Assembly (NCBI GenBank): GCA_020881915.1
Contig: JAJFPB010000010.1
Coordinates: forward strand, 496,001-560,000
Length of the DNA: 64,000 nucleotides
Source: Paramyrothecium sp. XJ0827
Lineage: Eukaryota; Ascomycota; Sordariomycetes; Hypocreales; Stachybotryaceae
Direction: 5' to 3'
Position 1 is the stretch's first letter. Every line of letters starts with the position of its first letter. The translations under genes and the position numbers were made by a program. This document shows, piece by piece, positions 11,749-23,373 of this stretch. The notes under the pieces were generated by a model that saw only the letters and a program-made list of their open reading frames with translations, did no database searches and was not told the DNA's origin.

Positions 11749-12762
11749 GTTGACAAAAGGGGGTTGATGACGCAAGAGGTGGTTGTGGAGGAGGAATAAA
11801 GATAGTATCAGCCCTTTAGATGACTTGAGGGTGAAATTCACTTGGGAAGCCTAGGCTTATGTGGGATGTAGCAGCTCGCCGCCTCAGAGTCGTTTCCCCC
11901 TCCATCCTGCAGGGGCGGCGGCCAAGAGAACGGAATGCAACACGGAAGTTTGGCTCGTTCCTCTCCGTCAGCTAAGCTGGTGGAATTGGGGTCGCTTTCT
12001 CCGGCTTCCTGGGCTACAGCTATGCGGTGCATGCAAGCACGACAAACTAACAAATGCAACACAACCACCGCTCCTGTTGCGGCCGTTCTGGAGTCTTAGA
12101 GTCCTAGGTGGGTGGAGCTGGAGTGATTGGCCCTGCGGACAATAGTTGCCTAAGGAAGGGTTGCATTGAAGGAAAAAAGGGTTACATTGAAGGAAAGGCT
12201 GGCGACCAACACAATAAGCTGCAGGAGACTGGACCAAAGTCATCTAATGACACAACTTGAGTCTTGGGCCAACAATATCTCTCGCACATAGCCTTGTCCA
12301 CGAAAGCCTACCCCGGGGCAGGGTCTACCCCCTGGTGGGTGGGGACTGAGTGTCTAGGCGTTCTGAGGGGGACAGGCCAAAGGCAGGCCGCGTACGGTAA
12401 TCACCTATCGCACTCCGTCTCGGCAGGACTTGTTGGCGAAGGATGAACTAGGCGGTGGGTCTTGGGGTTGTGCAGCGAGCGATGTCACATCACGACGGTC
12501 AAAAAGGGTAAGCTTCAAATATGCGTCAAGGGTACTTGGCATCGGTAACCTGATAATCTAGCTCTCGCGATGAAGGTGGCAGGTCACTCCAAGTGACGGA
12601 TGAACAGTCATCTGCTCGTGAGATATGCGCTCCCGCCGAGGCTAACTCTTTGGTAAAGAACATTCACTGGAGCCGGCAAATCCATGCGTCCCTTAACCAC
12701 TGTAACAACCCTGAGCGTGGAACAACACTGAGTCTGGCAAGATCCGTTAGAGCGGTTCGTGA
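11749..12762. promoter_or_regulatory. Divergent intergenic region between SDR and P450, with a short tandem repeat
   Basis: About 1 kb between two head-to-head genes. No coding frame is convincing. At 12158-12196 there are two copies of a roughly 21-bp unit (GGGTTRCATTGAAGGAAA core). It may hold the promoters of both tailoring genes; no operator could be assigned. Confidence 0.5.
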
Positions 12763-14429
12763 ATGAAAATGTCCAACACGTCCAGTCACCTGGGAGGGCA
12801 GCCCGAGCACCTCGATGGGGAGAACCCGATTTGGTTCAGACTCGTCGCAGGACTCGTCGCTTTGACTGTCCTTCGCCTTGGATGGAAGGCCATCTACAGG
12901 CTTTATTTCCACCCATTGGCCAAGTTCCCCGGTCCCAAGCTGGCGGCCCTCACCTACTGGTATGAGGGTTACTACGATCTCGTCAAGAAGGGCGGTGGCC
13001 AGACGGCATTTCAGATCAAGAAGCTTCACGACCAGTACGGGCCGCTCGTCCGCGTCAGCCCCGAGGAGCTGCACCTCGATGACCCCGAGTACTACAACAT
13101 CATCAATTGCAATGCAAGCGCCGCACACCCCATCGACAAGATCGATCGCTTCAAGTACCGCTTCAACGTGCCCGAGGCGACGGTTAGTACTGTCGAGTAT
13201 GAAACGCACCGCATGCGGCGCGCCGCCATGTCACCCTTCTTCAGCAAGGCGCGCGTCAGGAGCCTCGAGGACAAGCTGCGAGACATCACAGAGCGCATTT
13301 CGTACCGCCTGTCTTCCGAGTACCGCGGCACCGGGCGGCCCATCAACGTGGGCGACATGTGGGCGACCATGACGGCCGACGTCATCACGGAGCTCACCTT
13401 TGCGCGGTCCACGGGCTTCTCGTCCGCGCCGGACTTCAACTCGCCGTACTCCCAGGCCATGGCGAGCTCCGTCCTCTACGCGCATTACACCACGCACTTT
13501 GACTGGCTCCGGCGCACGATGAACTGGCTGCCGGACAGCGTTCTTGGCTATCTGATGCCTCCTTTCAAGCCCATCCTGGACTATCGAGCTGCGATTCGCG
13601 GCCAGATCCGCGACATGCTTGCCGGCAAGAACATGGACGCCAAGGACGCATCCCATCTCACAATCTTCCATGACATTTTGGCTTCGGATCTGCCCCCCAA
13701 GGACAAGGCATTTGACAGGCTGGTCCAAGAGGCCATGAGCGTCAACGGAGCTGGCATCGAGACAACAATGTGGACTCTGACCGTGGCCACGTTCCACGTG
13801 CTACACAACCCGGAGGTGTTGCGAACTCTCAAGGCCGAGCTGGCGAGGGCCATGCCGGACCCGTCGGTGATATCGCCGTGGGAAGAACTCGAGGCCCTGC
13901 CGTATCTATCAGGCGTGATTCAGGAGGGTAAGTACTGATCCTCGCATTTTTTCTTTTGTGTGTTGTGTAAAATCACAAGCTGACAACTTATCTTCCACCA
14001 GCTTTGCGCATGGCCATCGGGTCCGTCCAGCGACTGCCCCGGGTCAACCGCAACGATGCCATCCCCTACGGAGACTGGGTCATCCCGCCAAACGTCTCGG
14101 TCAGCATGGACGCCTTCCACAATCACTTCAACGACAAGATCTTCCCGGAGCCGCATACGTTCCGTCCGGAGAGGTGGCTCGGGAACCCCACGGGCCCGTC
14201 CGGGGAGCATCCCCTTTCCAACTACATGGTCGCGTTCAGTCGAGGTGCCAGGAACTGCATCGGCATGCACCTGGCGTTGATGGAGCTGCATGTTGCGCTG
14301 GCGACATTGTTCCGCCGCCATGAGCTCGAGCTCTTCGAGACGACCCGTGACGATGTCGACTTCATTGTCGACTTGGTGAAGCCCATGCCGAAATGGGGAA
14401 GCAAGGGAGTGCGAATCGTAGTCAAGTAG
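12763..14429 (+). CDS. Cytochrome P450 monooxygenase, TRI4/CYP58-like
   Basis: Exons 12763-13927 and 14002-14429 (intron GTAAGT...CCAG) give 530 residues. One N-terminal membrane segment (WFRLVAGLVALTVLRLGW) is followed by the hinge FHPLAKFPGPK. The I-helix motif is GAGIETT, the K-helix ExxR is EALR (388-391, created across the intron), PERW is FRPERWLG and the haem loop is FSRGARNCIG with Cys near 474. Anchored to the ER membrane, it would hydroxylate or epoxidise the product of the neighbouring PKS. The N-terminal third resembles trichodiene-oxygenase-like P450s, but no terpene synthase is present, so the name marks family only. A second Met six bases downstream is an equally possible start. 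Confidence 0.93.
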
Positions 14430-14590
14430 TTGATGCAACACGTTGTGAATTTAGTTAGCTACGATCTATTCGAGTTAAGAGAACGCCTTGCTGCTATCTC
14501 TAAGAAGGTCGACCAGTAATGCAATGGATGTCAAGTTCCATTTTCCTGCTACCACTACATATCCATCTCCCATCTGTGCGAGCCGGTGGC

Positions 14591-15958
14591 TTACGCCCAG
14601 AACCCAAGCTGGTTGAGCAGCGTGTTTTGTTTCAGCTTGTCCATTGTGGCATCGGTCAGTTTGACAGCCACTTCCACGCCATCGGAGCCCGGACGGCGTG
14701 GTAAGATTGCCACAGTGTGGGGAAATGGAAGGCTCGTCTGCGCGGCGTCGCAGGGGCCCAGGGCCTGATCCCAGTCAAAGCTGCAGACGTCGTTGCTGAG
14801 CCAATTAGCAATGACCATGTTCGTGGTGGGCAGTCCAGGGCCCCATGTCAGCGTGCTGGGGTCCTCATGCGAGTTGAGATAGCCGATGAAGTTCTTGACG
14901 TAAGCATGGTCCAAATGCTTATGGCTCTGCCTGACAGCGAGGGCCACCTGGGCCAGAGCAGAGAGCGACGCGCGATCGGCCGCGGCGACAAGGGTGCTGC
15001 GGGCGACGGTGGGCCACGCCATAGCGAGCGCGTTTCCAAAGAACTTTGGGGGCAGCGGGGGCTCGAGTCTCTGGCGGAGATCCACCGACATGCCCATGGC
15101 CACCTGCGTGTCGTCCTCGGGGTAGAAGCCCTGACCGGCGAGGGCAGAGGTCAGGCCACTCCATATGAGGGCGCTGACGATGTCATTCGTGGACAAGCGA
15201 GGCAGGGTTCCCGAACCGCCTGCCAAGTGTGATGGGAGTTGCTCCTTCAACCCGGACAAAGATTCCGGCGCCATCACATACATGGCCGAGTCGATCCGTG
15301 GTTCCGGAACGGGCCGTGTGGGTTGGGACTTTGGTGGCTCCGTCGTCTCTGGCTGGACCTGCGGCTGGGGTGGGTGCAGGTCCGAGGGAGGCACCAAGGA
15401 ACCCTCAGTCGTTCCAGGGATCTGTCGTCGGTCGAGAAGGGTCGGCTGTGGCTCGAGCTGCGGCGCTGCGGCGCTGGAATGGTGGGCCAAGGCCTGCAAG
15501 AAGGCCCTGTATGCGCCCAAATCACCCAAGGCGTGGTGCATCTTGAGGCCGACTAGCAAGCCGTTGTTGACAAGGGTGACCTGCGCCCGCAGGGCAGGGG
15601 TCGGGATAGGAGCAGGCTGGGAAGTCTTGTCCGGGTAAAAGATGTCTCGGTCGAGGAGTTGCGTCGCGAAACGGGAGCGCTTCAACTGCAGGTAGTCGAC
15701 ATCGCGATGCGAGCGCACCGTCAGCATCTGACCGGCCTCATAGAAAGGCTCTGCTAGCCTCAGCGACTTCCCGGACCGCACGACGGTCGCGCCGAGGGCA
15801 GGAAACGTCTTGAGGGTCCTCGCAAAGGCCCGCTCCAGCGCCGCCACGCCTGCCGGGCCCGTCGAGGGGAAGCAGAGGAGCTGGTGGACATACTGCGAGG
15901 GGATGAAGCTGTCGAGGGGCGACAGGTACTGCCAGTACGGCAGCGATCTGGTGGCCAT
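14591..15958 (-). CDS. BAHD-type acyltransferase, TRI101-like
   Basis: Single exon, 455 residues from Met 15958 (ATRSLPYWQYLSPLDSF). An in-frame Met at 16012 would add 18 residues without family similarity. The catalytic HxxxD is in KMHHALGDLG. The C-terminal DFGWG block is replaced by SFDWDQALG, as in trichothecene 3-O-acetyltransferase relatives. Such enzymes move an acyl group from acyl-CoA to a hydroxyl. A long Pro/Gln/Glu-rich insertion (PQPQVQPETTEPPKSQPTRP) lies between the two halves. It converges with the P450, with 161 bp between their stop codons, and fits as a late decorating enzyme. Cytosolic; no signal peptide. Confidence 0.88.
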   Translation of the reverse strand: MATRSLPYWQYLSPLDSFIPSQYVHQLLCFPSTGPAGVAALERAFARTLKTFPALGATVVRSGKSLRLAEPFYEAGQMLTVRSHRDVDYLQLKRSRFATQLLDRDIFYPDKTSQPAPIPTPALRAQVTLVNNGLLVGLKMHHALGDLGAYRAFLQALAHHSSAAAPQLEPQPTLLDRRQIPGTTEGSLVPPSDLHPPQPQVQPETTEPPKSQPTRPVPEPRIDSAMYVMAPESLSGLKEQLPSHLAGGSGTLPRLSTNDIVSALIWSGLTSALAGQGFYPEDDTQVAMGMSVDLRQRLEPPLPPKFFGNALAMAWPTVARSTLVAAADRASLSALAQVALAVRQSHKHLDHAYVKNFIGYLNSHEDPSTLTWGPGLPTTNMVIANWLSNDVCSFDWDQALGPCDAAQTSLPFPHTVAILPRRPGSDGVEVAVKLTDATMDKLKQNTLLNQLGFWA

Positions 15959-16871
15959 GGGGCAGACGTCTTTGGTAAGTTTGACGCAGGTTCGACGCAG
16001 AGGGCAGGACATGCGAGATGCGAGATACGAATGACACCCTCACGAAACGTGGACACCGTCTGCGTTTGCCGTAGATAGCCGGCGCTGGCGAGGGCACATT
16101 CCCTTTTCATATGCAATGTTGCGACGGCAGTTGATCCAACGACAACATCAATATCGGGGCTCGCGGACCTTGGCCTCGCCCCGCGCCGGGCTGCCTTGCG
16201 AATTATCTGGGTTGTTTCACCGCAGGAGGGGTTGGGTAACATTGTGGGATCCTGTCATCAGAAAGGCTACCTGCGATTCGGCCAGGTTGTATGCAGTTGG
16301 TCAAGTCGTCTATAGTTGGGCTGCCTATGCCCCACACAACTTGGCCAACGGGTGAGCAAGGTGTTTGATTGTATTAGTGGATCTCAGAGGCAGGGGGGCT
16401 TACTTCGCCTTCCCTGTGCGTTCTTCAAGCATCTTTAGGCCGGGTAAGAATAGAATGGATAAAATGCAGCTAACAATGACAGTCATCTAGTCTAGATTGT
16501 CATCTCTCTTAGCTCACTTGGCTCAGCAACCCTGGTCACGAAGGCAAGGTATCCCATGCGCAGGCCACATCGATTGAATGAACTGCACGAAAAGCGGGGA
16601 GGGAGTGAGAAAGTGCCCTCATTAACATCGCACATTGATTGACACTGGAGATGGGGCTTTGTCCAGGCAGCATCAGCCCATGGATGGCGCAAGCTCGGGC
16701 ACTCATCAGGCTTGGGAAAGGGATAGCCGTTAGCGCAGCGGTCAGTGATCATGAGATGCTCCGCAGCCTATGCGAAGGAATTGCAATTGAACGCTTCATT
16801 CAGTCTACACTACTAAGGACAAAGATACTGTACGTGAAAAACTTAATGTGCTGCTCTCCGCCTCCCTGAGC
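15959..16871. other. Intergenic region, no gene seen
   Basis: No frame in this stretch shows protein-like composition or a known motif. It separates the acyltransferase start from the stop of the membrane protein, so it should include the acyltransferase promoter. Confidence 0.6.
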
Positions 16872-18128
16872 TTACACCTGGTCCTTGGGATGTGCCTGGT
16901 GCTTGTAGACGACTGTGAAGCTGTCTGTGCGATGAATGCCAACCTCCGCGTCATCACTGAGGTGCTCTGAGGTGCCGACGACGATGGGACCTGACAGCGC
17001 TCTCTTCGTGCTCGCGCTGTCGTCGTCATCGACCATGTTCTCCTTGGGACGTAGCTCGATATCATTCTTGGTGATGCTTCGGTGGTCGTGTCCACTCATA
17101 CTGATGTCCGTGTACTTGGAGGATTGCTTTTGCGACGTGCCCTTTCTCCGGCTCCTGGAGAGCATGCTGCTGAAAGGCGAGCTCAGGGTCTTGAAGCTGG
17201 GGAAGCTGAACTCCATCCTTGTGACGACGTGCAGTGTGGGCAGGCAGCCCAGAATAATGACCAACATCTGCTCGAAGTTGGAGCAAAGGTTGATGATTCC
17301 GGCAAAGTACTTTGTCGATGGGTGGCCGAGGTTGTCGTTGCCGGTCATGGGAATCAGCGAGACCGTTATCTTGGCCAAAGCGGAACCGGCTGTGAGGAGA
17401 GACAGGCCCAGGAGGAAGATGAGCGCCAGCTTGCGCTGCATCGGCATGTTGAGTTTCCAGACGATCATGACGGGCAGAGCGACAAACAGGAGGTCACAGA
17501 TGACGCTGAGGACTGTCGGAATCCATCAGGTTAGCTTCAACGACGATTCCACGTGCAACGCAGGGAGAGGATGATGCTCACAAGTCAAAGCAATGGCGGT
17601 CCAATTGTACATGTCCCTGTTCCATCGGACGGCCGGCAACTCGGGCATCCAGTATCCGCGGAACGGGCGAACCTGCAGGTAGATCATGATGAGAACGACC
17701 CAGATGCCGACGGTCTGCAACACGGTGAAGACGACGGTGAACCACTTGAACCAGCTCTTGGTTCCAAAGATGCGCACAAGCATGATGCAAATGGAGATCC
17801 TGGCGGCCATCAGGTTGAGGAAGCCAGGCGTGACGGCAATCCATGTCCACTTGTTGATCTCGTTCCTCTGCTCAGGCAGCGTGTTGAAGAAAGTCCTTCC
17901 GGCGCCCGCCCGAAACATGAGCGTGAAGAAGATCTGGTAAATGAACTGCATTACGAGGGCGAACCCCATGATGTAGTCGTCGCTGAACCATCTGCCCGAG
18001 ACCTTGCGTCGGACAACGAAGCGAGCGATGGTGACGGCGATGGCGATGACCATGAGGATCCATGTGAAGCTCAGGGCAAAAGGCCCAAGGCCTTCCGCGT
18101 TAGGATCGTACGCTGGGAACCCGTCCAT
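16872..18128 (-). CDS. Seven-helix integral membrane protein, SAT4/PTH11-type (fungal rhodopsin-like domain)
   Basis: Exons 18128-17582 and 17512-16872 (intron GTGAGC...GACAG) give 395 residues. Start MDGFPAYDPNAEG, then about seven hydrophobic helices, with conserved features of the family such as RRKVSGRWFSDDY after helix one, the middle helix block ARISICIMLVRIFG and LCSNFEQMLVIILGCLP near the last helix. A hydrophilic Ser/Lys/Asp-rich tail of about 115 residues follows and is probably cytoplasmic. Members are PTH11-like receptors or uncharacterised membrane proteins; one often sits inside secondary-metabolite clusters. Its place between two enzyme genes suggests cluster membership, perhaps sensing or membrane association of product, which is inference. 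Confidence 0.88.
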
Positions 18129-19008
18129 CGCGACGGTTACACCTGAGCTCGGGAGACTTGTCGATCAACGTGCGACGTGTGAGTGGTATTGGAAGGACGG
18201 ACAGAGTTCTGTGCAGAGACGTCAACCGAACATTGGATTAATAAGAGTCGCAGACGACAAGAAAAACCCGATTCGGGATTCACGAGGTTGCAGCGAAGGC
18301 CATGCAGACCAAGGCTGGACAACGGCCCATCGCACCAAGATAGGGACTGTCGATACGACGCTGCGAGGAAAGGTGCTGCGACACAAAGCTGGGTCGGGGT
18401 CCCTCCAGGGTGCGGTGCTCGAGGGGCTCGCGCGGCTGAGGAAAATGGCAGCTCTGGTTGCAGCTCTGGACAGGGGTTCCACGATCCTACTGCAACCACA
18501 CTGATAATAGGCTATTCACCGGCGGTCGGGTGGTTGGATGGCTGGCCTGCAGTCATGATTACTTGCTTCACACCATCGGCATCCCATCGCTTGGCCACTC
18601 AATCCCAGACTAGTGGAGGCCCGTGGAACCGGGGTGCTGTAAGCTGTGCCGCATGAAGCGCACAACGTTAGTGGGCCGCCTGTGAGCTCTTACTTCTGCG
18701 ACCTCCGTCTTGGCGAGGCAATCTGCATCCCTCCATCGCCTGCCCAAGCGAGCAGGGGCCAGAGGCATGAGCCAAATTGAACTTTTGTAACTTGCCCTGC
18801 CCTGTCCATGTCTGCAGGAGGAAGAGGGATAATCAAGGCATGATACGACCAGTCACTTTTGTAAGATGAATTGAGCGAGAAGGAATCAGGAATCAGGATT
18901 ACATGATGTAGGATAGATTAAGTTATACTAGAGCAGAATTATAAGTGAGAAACATGGGTGTCTATTGACAGTGCAGGCTGCTGCCGTCTAATGAATGGCC
19001 AAGGCCTG
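18129..19008. other. Intergenic region, no gene seen
   Basis: No convincing coding frame. The left part should carry the promoter of the membrane-protein gene. The right part is AT-richer and precedes the esterase stop codon. Confidence 0.6.
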
Positions 19009-20002
19009 CTAAAATCTCTTGAGAAACGCGGCCTCTCTGTGCCACATAACCTGGCCTTGCGTGCTGCCAGGGACTCCATCGAACCCGTGGGGCGACTCAG
19101 GGTAGTTGAAGAACTCGGCCTTGACGCCGGCTTCTCGCAGGCGCTCGGCGTAGAGCTTGTTCTCATCACGGAACAAATCGTAGTCGCCGACGCCAATATG
19201 AGCAGGCGGCAGGAACTTCAGGATCTTGGCCCTCGCAGGCGCAGCGTAGGGCGGCGTGTTGAAGTTGTTTCTTTGCGCTGTACATCAGGGTCAGCAGATG
19301 GCTCTCGTAGATGGGGCTGTTGTGTCGGTTAAACTGACCTTTGGTTAGGCCACCCATGCGCGCCGTCCAGACAATCTCGGTCTGCTCCTCGCTCCATGAC
19401 AAGAACTCCTTGCGGGTCGAGTTGGGCTCCAGCACGGTCGTGTCGTTGAGTGACGGGTACCGCAGGATCTGCGCCGCGATGGGGGGTCTGAGAAGCTGGT
19501 CGCGCGCGAGCTGGGCGACGCCGGCGGCGAGAGTAGCACCTGCGCTCTGCCCGGCGATGACGATGCGAGCCGGATCAATGTTGAATTGCTTGGCGTTCTT
19601 CTGAAGCCACTTGACCGTCGCAAACACATCTTCGACGCCGTCTTGCCACGTATTCTCCGGGGCGACACGCCACGCAGGAGCAAACACCTGCGTCTCGCCG
19701 AGCTCGCTGAAGATGGCCAGGAAGCCGCGGAAGATGTCCACGCTGCCGCCCACGAAGCCGCCGCCGAATGCGTAGACGACGGCACGTCCGGCGCACTCCC
19801 TCGGGTGCTGGTCCGCGACAGCCTTGGGGACGAAGCGGCGGACCTCGAATTTCGTGCCATCACGCGAGGTTGCCGTGTGCGAGCTTTCCTTCATGCCCTG
19901 GGGAAACGGGATCTGGTCGCTGGCCCATTTCGTGTTGCGGTTGACCGACTCCCGGATGGCCAAGACCTTGGGATCGATTGGAGCCGTGCTACTGTCGTCC
20001 AT
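19009..20002 (-). CDS. Alpha/beta hydrolase, hormone-sensitive-lipase (HSL) type esterase
   Basis: Exons 20002-19339 and 19277-19009 (intron GTCAGT...TACAG) give 310 residues. The oxyanion motif is YAFGGGF, with Phe replacing His of HGGG. The nucleophile is Ser153 in AGQSAGA, the acid is probably Asp255 in DYDLFRDE and the His is in ESPHGFD near 285. HSL enzymes cleave small carboxyl esters. Beside a BAHD acyltransferase it could remove or balance the acyl group, or open a lactone. No signal peptide at the chosen start; an upstream in-frame Met would add an unlikely Ser/His-rich leader. It is the last recognisable cluster gene on this side. Confidence 0.88.
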
Positions 20003-21187
20003 GATTAGCTTGTGTCGGTGCCATAGACGTGCTGTACTGTGTGAATGGGAGGGACAGCGGCAGCAGGCAGGCGTAGAGAGAGGAGACATGGGCAAGGCCG
20101 GTTCAACTTACAGCGCCCGTCCGGTGTTACCCAGCGAAGGCTGCTGGCTCGGGGCGGCCAAGGCCGTAGGGGACCAAAGTCCGCACACCAGCAGCAGCGT
20201 CGACTTGAGGAGAAGCATCTTGCCTGGCCGGCCTGGATTAGACACAGATGCGGAGATAGGGAGGGGTGGGGGCGAAAGGGGCGGAGGAGGGGAAGGTTAC
20301 ATGGGAGAAGGGGTAAGCCAGGCAGAACCAGTCTGATGTAGATGGCTATATATGTATCAATACACACGAGCTGTTGGTCGAGAGGAATTGTGCATTGGAA
20401 ATTGCCCCGGGGCGGGTGCGTACCACCCTGCGCTCCGCCATGCGGCTGCGACCTGCCCCCCGGAGCCAACGAATATTGAGGGATATCCACGGCGTTGCCG
20501 TTTTGGAAGCTGAACAGCGTAAGGGACCAGCCAGGTAGCGGGTCCCGGTGGTGCAGGCCTCAGTAGCTTCCACGAGGTGGCTTTCCCTACGTCTTGGCCT
20601 GCATAATCAGTCGCCGATTCCCTCTCTCTGCTGCATCCCCGGCCCCAACCCCTGGTCCTTGCGTGGGCACCCAGCCGCCGCCATGGTCAATTATTGGCCT
20701 CCAAGCGGGGTACTTTTGATATCGTCGGGCTCAATATTTCGGCGGGCCAACGGTGACCGCGTTCTCCATTCCGCCAAGGAATATTCTGTGCAGCGAGGCG
20801 GTTCTGGAAGCTCTCTCTTTTGAGACGCCGACTCCCGCCCTGCACGAGCAACCGGACACACCGTACGTGCCTAGCTTGGCCCGCCACGTTGCAGGTGTAG
20901 CCACCATGTTGGTCCACGTTTACCAGATTTTGAATACGCTGCATGTCATTGGCATACCTTGTGCGACCTGGGTTTATCCTTGACCTGTGACGGGGCACCA
21001 TTTTGCGCTGAGACGTCTCGTGGCGAGAGAGCGGCCTTGCGCCTTGACTGTTTTGGCATCTCGCACTCGTCCATAGTCGATGAAGTTGGAAACCTCCTCG
21101 TGTTTGATACCTTTATACTGTTCTAATAAGTTGTAATCATGATAGCCAAAGCGACGGCTTCATATACCCTAAAGTGTGCTCGGGAAC
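20003..21187. other. Intergenic region, no gene seen
   Basis: GC-rich up to about 20.7 kb and then more average. Frames are short and without features. The first part is the upstream region of the esterase. It marks the likely right border of the biosynthetic cluster. Confidence 0.55.
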
Positions 21188-21924
21188 CTACAACTTAATT
21201 ATGTTTCTCACGATAACAACCTCTGATGTAAAGTCCAAAAGCTGTCTTCTCATATGCCCCTCAACCACAGGGGTGGCAAGCCTCAGCACATGGGTTGACT
21301 CGTGACGCGCATAGCTGAAGCTAGCATGCTCGAGCAGGACGCCTCCATTTCGGCCGTGAGCGTTCTGCATGACCCTCTCATCAGCCGGGGCCACAATCAG
21401 CTTGACCTCATGTCAAGCCCCCGTGGCTCTCCCGTTCGCCGATCCACGCTCACCAGTCTTGCCGTCTGGGACCAATAGAATACCCTGGATGGCTGGGCTG
21501 AAGAGAGGAGCGCTGTGCGAGCCCGCTCTGCGGTTTGAATTCGCAACACATCATGTCGTAGTCGCTGTTGTAACGAATACCGACTGTTGCAACATCGGCC
21601 GTCTCCGCGTGGGACATGGTATACTCGACGCTAGCACCTGATTTCTTGGTCTCTGAAAGGCATCGAGGCATGCTTTGGGTTTGTGTGACTTATCTCCCAA
21701 CATTTTGTTTCCGAAGAAACCGACATTGACCCCCAAGGTTTGTGGATACTGTGTTCGTGTAGGGCATCGTATTATCCGGATTTCCAGGATCTTCCACATA
21801 GCGTTAGTCAATCGAGCCTTGTCACAGGATGGTGGCTTCGGCTGATACTTCATCATGTCATTTTCATCAAGAATTGGAGTCGACCGGGGGTCTATCGCAT
21901 GATTGAGCCAAGCTGACCGCGCAA
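21188..21924. other. Unassigned region with weak coding-like frames on the minus strand
   Basis: Minus-strand frames at 21671-21450 and 21394-21188 could be joined by a GTGAGC donor near 21453, but I recognise no family and the pieces may be chance. No promoter or start is convincing. Confidence 0.2.
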
Positions 21925-22506
21925 ATGTTGGACAAGGCAACCGGCGTTGACTTTACCATCTCGACCGGGGGTGTGTACGACTTCACGAACGAGGAAGGGC
22001 GGCATGTTCGTGTCCAACGTCGATATCCTTGCCATGGCCAAAGGTTTTACCGCCGTGTACAAGCGCTTCGCCACTGGTCATGAACCGTAGAATCGTTGGT
22101 GTGCCTATGATCGATCCGGTGCTAAGTCAAGAACAGGGGACGTCTACAAGCAGAAGCGCAGCGAACGTGTTGACAACGACCTTCATACCATGCTGGGTAT
22201 CTTTGTCCAGGAGATGGACGGGTCCTTTGCGAAAGTCAAGGTGGCGTCCCAGACCTGCCTCAACCTGACCACTAAGCCGGCCCCTGGTAATAGCAACCCT
22301 TGCGAGCCCGTCGTCACCAATCCGACGGTTGGATCGCCGCCGCCTGAAAATAGGACGCCACGCTTGATCGCAGTCATGGCAGATAGTAAGGCATATCCAT
22401 CTGGTGTTTGTCTGTGGAAAGATGGAAAGATCAGAGAGTTTCTATCGGTAGTAGTTCTTCAGCATGCCCGCATCGATTGCGACTCTCAACCCCAAGAGAC
22501 TTCTTG
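21925..22506 (+). pseudogene. Possible decayed coding fragment, family not recognised
   Basis: Two protein-like pieces lie in different frames: one from 21925 (begins MLDKATGVDFTISTGGVYDF) and one resuming near 21995 in the +1 frame (VSNVDILAMAKGFTAVYK), which meets a TAG at about 22,088. The latter frame then stays open through FVQEMDGSFAKVKVAS to a stop at 22506. A frameshift plus an in-frame stop suggests a dead gene. I cannot name a family. It could be chance composition, hence the low score. Confidence 0.3.
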
Positions 22507-23373
22507 AGTATACAACGCCCGACAGACCCTCGAAATCTCAAAGTGCAATGCGAACATTCGCAGCTATCTTGATCTGGGGCAAATTGGGATTCCTCTCTTC
22601 ATCGTATCCGTTGGCGATTGATGCTCTACAATGAGCTCGTGCGTGTCTCATGGGTTCGGGTTGCCATCCAATCTCCATGCCACGACAAAACACAAGATTT
22701 TGCCGAAAGTTCGCAAGGTTTGTTCAGAGTCGAGCTGCCTAAGTCATCTTTCTACAAGTTATTTGTATACATTGATTCTTTCCGGGGAAGACATTGTTGA
22801 ACCTGGACACCCTGGGTATCATTGAGATTGATGTTTCCCAATTGAGCCTCATTCTATGGTTAATTCCAGGCTGCAGACAGGTCTTCACCCGAAGGGTACG
22901 TACTAACAAGCAATCTTTATAGACGCCGGGCTCTGAGCGACCGCAGATCTCTTCTCATACTGTCGTGATAGAGCGGTGAGCTTTGGCATGAGAGGACCAA
23001 GCCAGTGAATCAAAGATCCAACCTAGCGAGAACGACCACTACTGGTGGCGGCAAGCTCAGGCATCAGCGGATGTTACGAGTGGCGGGAGGAAACATTTGA
23101 GTTCGCAGCCATACCTGAGCCTTGCCTAGCACAGTTAGCAGAGAGATATATCCTTTGTCTAGAAGGATCGCCGGCTATTCCGATCTACCCGATTCATTGA
23201 ACTCTTAACTCTGATTATTACTCAAGCCCGAAGCACGAGCGCAGACTGCCACAATAAATGACAACCTCATCTCTTTTCTGGAAATGGTTTTCAACTTTCA
23301 TCTTTTCAAGACCTTGAAGATGGTTCGCCACAGCTACGACTTTCACCTTTTACTGTCGTCGGCGCCTGTATAA
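22507..23373. other. Intergenic region, no gene seen
   Basis: Only short frames without motifs. Nothing structured was noticed. Confidence 0.55.

Noticed and set aside
13231..13797. Minus-strand open frame of 188 codons
   Set aside because: Antisense to the P450 exon at 12763-13927, with low-complexity Arg/Gly/Val composition; a shadow of GC-rich codons.
12763..15958. Trichothecene gene cluster
   Set aside because: TRI4-like and TRI101-like families are present, but no terpene synthase or other TRI genes are seen and the core enzyme is a PKS, so only family likeness is claimed.
15738..16242. Minus-strand frames extending past the acyltransferase start
   Set aside because: They overlap the BAHD N-terminus in other frames and are Arg/Pro-rich shadows.
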